A stretch of DNA of 22,710 nucleotides from DTU080 sp050945315 (GTDB lineage: Bacteria > Bacillota > Limnochordia > DTU080), in contig JBMNSS010000026.1 in the NCBI GenBank assembly GCA_050945315.1, positions 1-22,710 on the forward strand, in the 5' to 3' direction. The translations under genes were made by a program, and so were the position numbers. Below the pieces are notes generated by a model. That model was given only the letters and a program-made list of their open reading frames with translations. It searched no databases and had not been told where the DNA came from. Within the stretch, counting starts at the first letter, position 1. Each line of letters opens with the position of its first letter. Positions 22,453-22,710 of this stretch are shown here, in pieces.

Positions 22453-22710
22453 ATGAGGCACATCAAGCAGCAGCTTCTGCCAATTGAGCGGCTCACCCGT
22501 GAGCCTGGGCACTATTTCTTTGGTTACTACGATCTGCAACCATGGAGCGCCGACGGACGTTTCCATCTGTGTCATCGTGTCGGTTTTCGCGACCGCATGC
22601 CGACGGGAGCCGATCCCGCCGAACTCGGTATCATCCCGATGAACGGCGAGCAGCAGTTCATACCCTTTGCCAGTACGTATGCGTGGAATTTCCAGCAAGG
22701 AGCCATGTTA
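22453..22710 (+). CDS. 5' part of an uncharacterised gene, probable beta-propeller-type protein (partial)
   Basis: The frame is open from ATG 22453 to the window edge (86 codons, no stop). The ATG has GAGGTG six bases upstream. The N-terminus has no signal peptide. It contains the stretches EPGHYFFGYYDLQPWSADGR and WNFQQGAML. These recall a family of carbohydrate-related propeller proteins, resembling oligogalacturonate-lyase-like sequences, in which FGYYD..PW and WNWQQG are conserved near the start. That link is from memory of the pattern and cannot be tested on 86 residues. It is the only plus-strand gene right of the mgtE pair and could begin another glycan-handling unit. Confidence 0.7.
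   Translation, partial: MRHIKQQLLPIERLTREPGHYFFGYYDLQPWSADGRFHLCHRVGFRDRMPTGADPAELGIIPMNGEQQFIPFASTYAWNFQQGAML

Overview
The window looks like a chromosomal segment of a Gram-positive-lineage (Firmicutes-type) bacterium of fairly high GC, with strong GGAGG-type ribosome-binding sites and several GTG starts. The main evidence is the order rpsF-ssb-rpsR-yybS-rplI-lonC, a Firmicutes arrangement. It contains LonC and YybS (DUF2232), proteins typical of that lineage. The genus cannot be fixed from sequence alone. I see no tRNA, rRNA, insertion sequence, phage gene or CRISPR array.

Layout. (1) 115-3488, minus strand: a four-gene operon with a TIM-barrel glycoside-hydrolase-like protein, a five-Asp-box sialidase/BNR propeller, and two small cysteine-containing proteins that are paralogues of each other. 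(2) 3699-6458, plus strand: a good sigma-A-type promoter, a leader matching the S6:S18-binding mRNA motif, then rpsF, ssb, rpsR, a hairpin gap, yybS and rplI. The yybT/gdpP gene that usually lies between yybS and rplI is absent. (3) 6560-12334, plus strand: lonC, aroE and nagA (tightly packed or overlapping), a CmpB-type membrane protein and a UlaG-like metallo-beta-lactamase-fold hydrolase. (4) 12356-19743, plus strand: an uronate-polysaccharide module with a secreted 1280-residue heparinase II/III-type lyase, a two-domain esterase whose second half looks degenerate, a 331-bp gene-free stretch rich in inverted repeats, and a CE15-like esterase followed by a strong terminator. (5) 19821-22060, minus strand: mgtE, then a PAS protein with a degenerate GGDEF-like domain. 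(6) 22453-22710, plus strand: the 5' end of a gene that leaves the window, preceded by a possible 14-residue upstream ORF.

How the parts fit. Regions 1 and 4 and the genes nagA and ulaG-like point to breakdown of complex glycans: external lyase cleavage, ester removal, handling of uronic acids, and deacetylation of GlcNAc-6-phosphate. The conserved translation and replication genes sit between these accessory modules. The glycan substrate is not shown by the sequence, and no transporter or regulator for these modules lies in the window. The items I think most deserve a second look are the paired Cys paralogues, the rpsF leader, the structured 18186-18516 gap, the degenerate half of the tandem esterase, and the GGDEF-less PAS protein behind mgtE.
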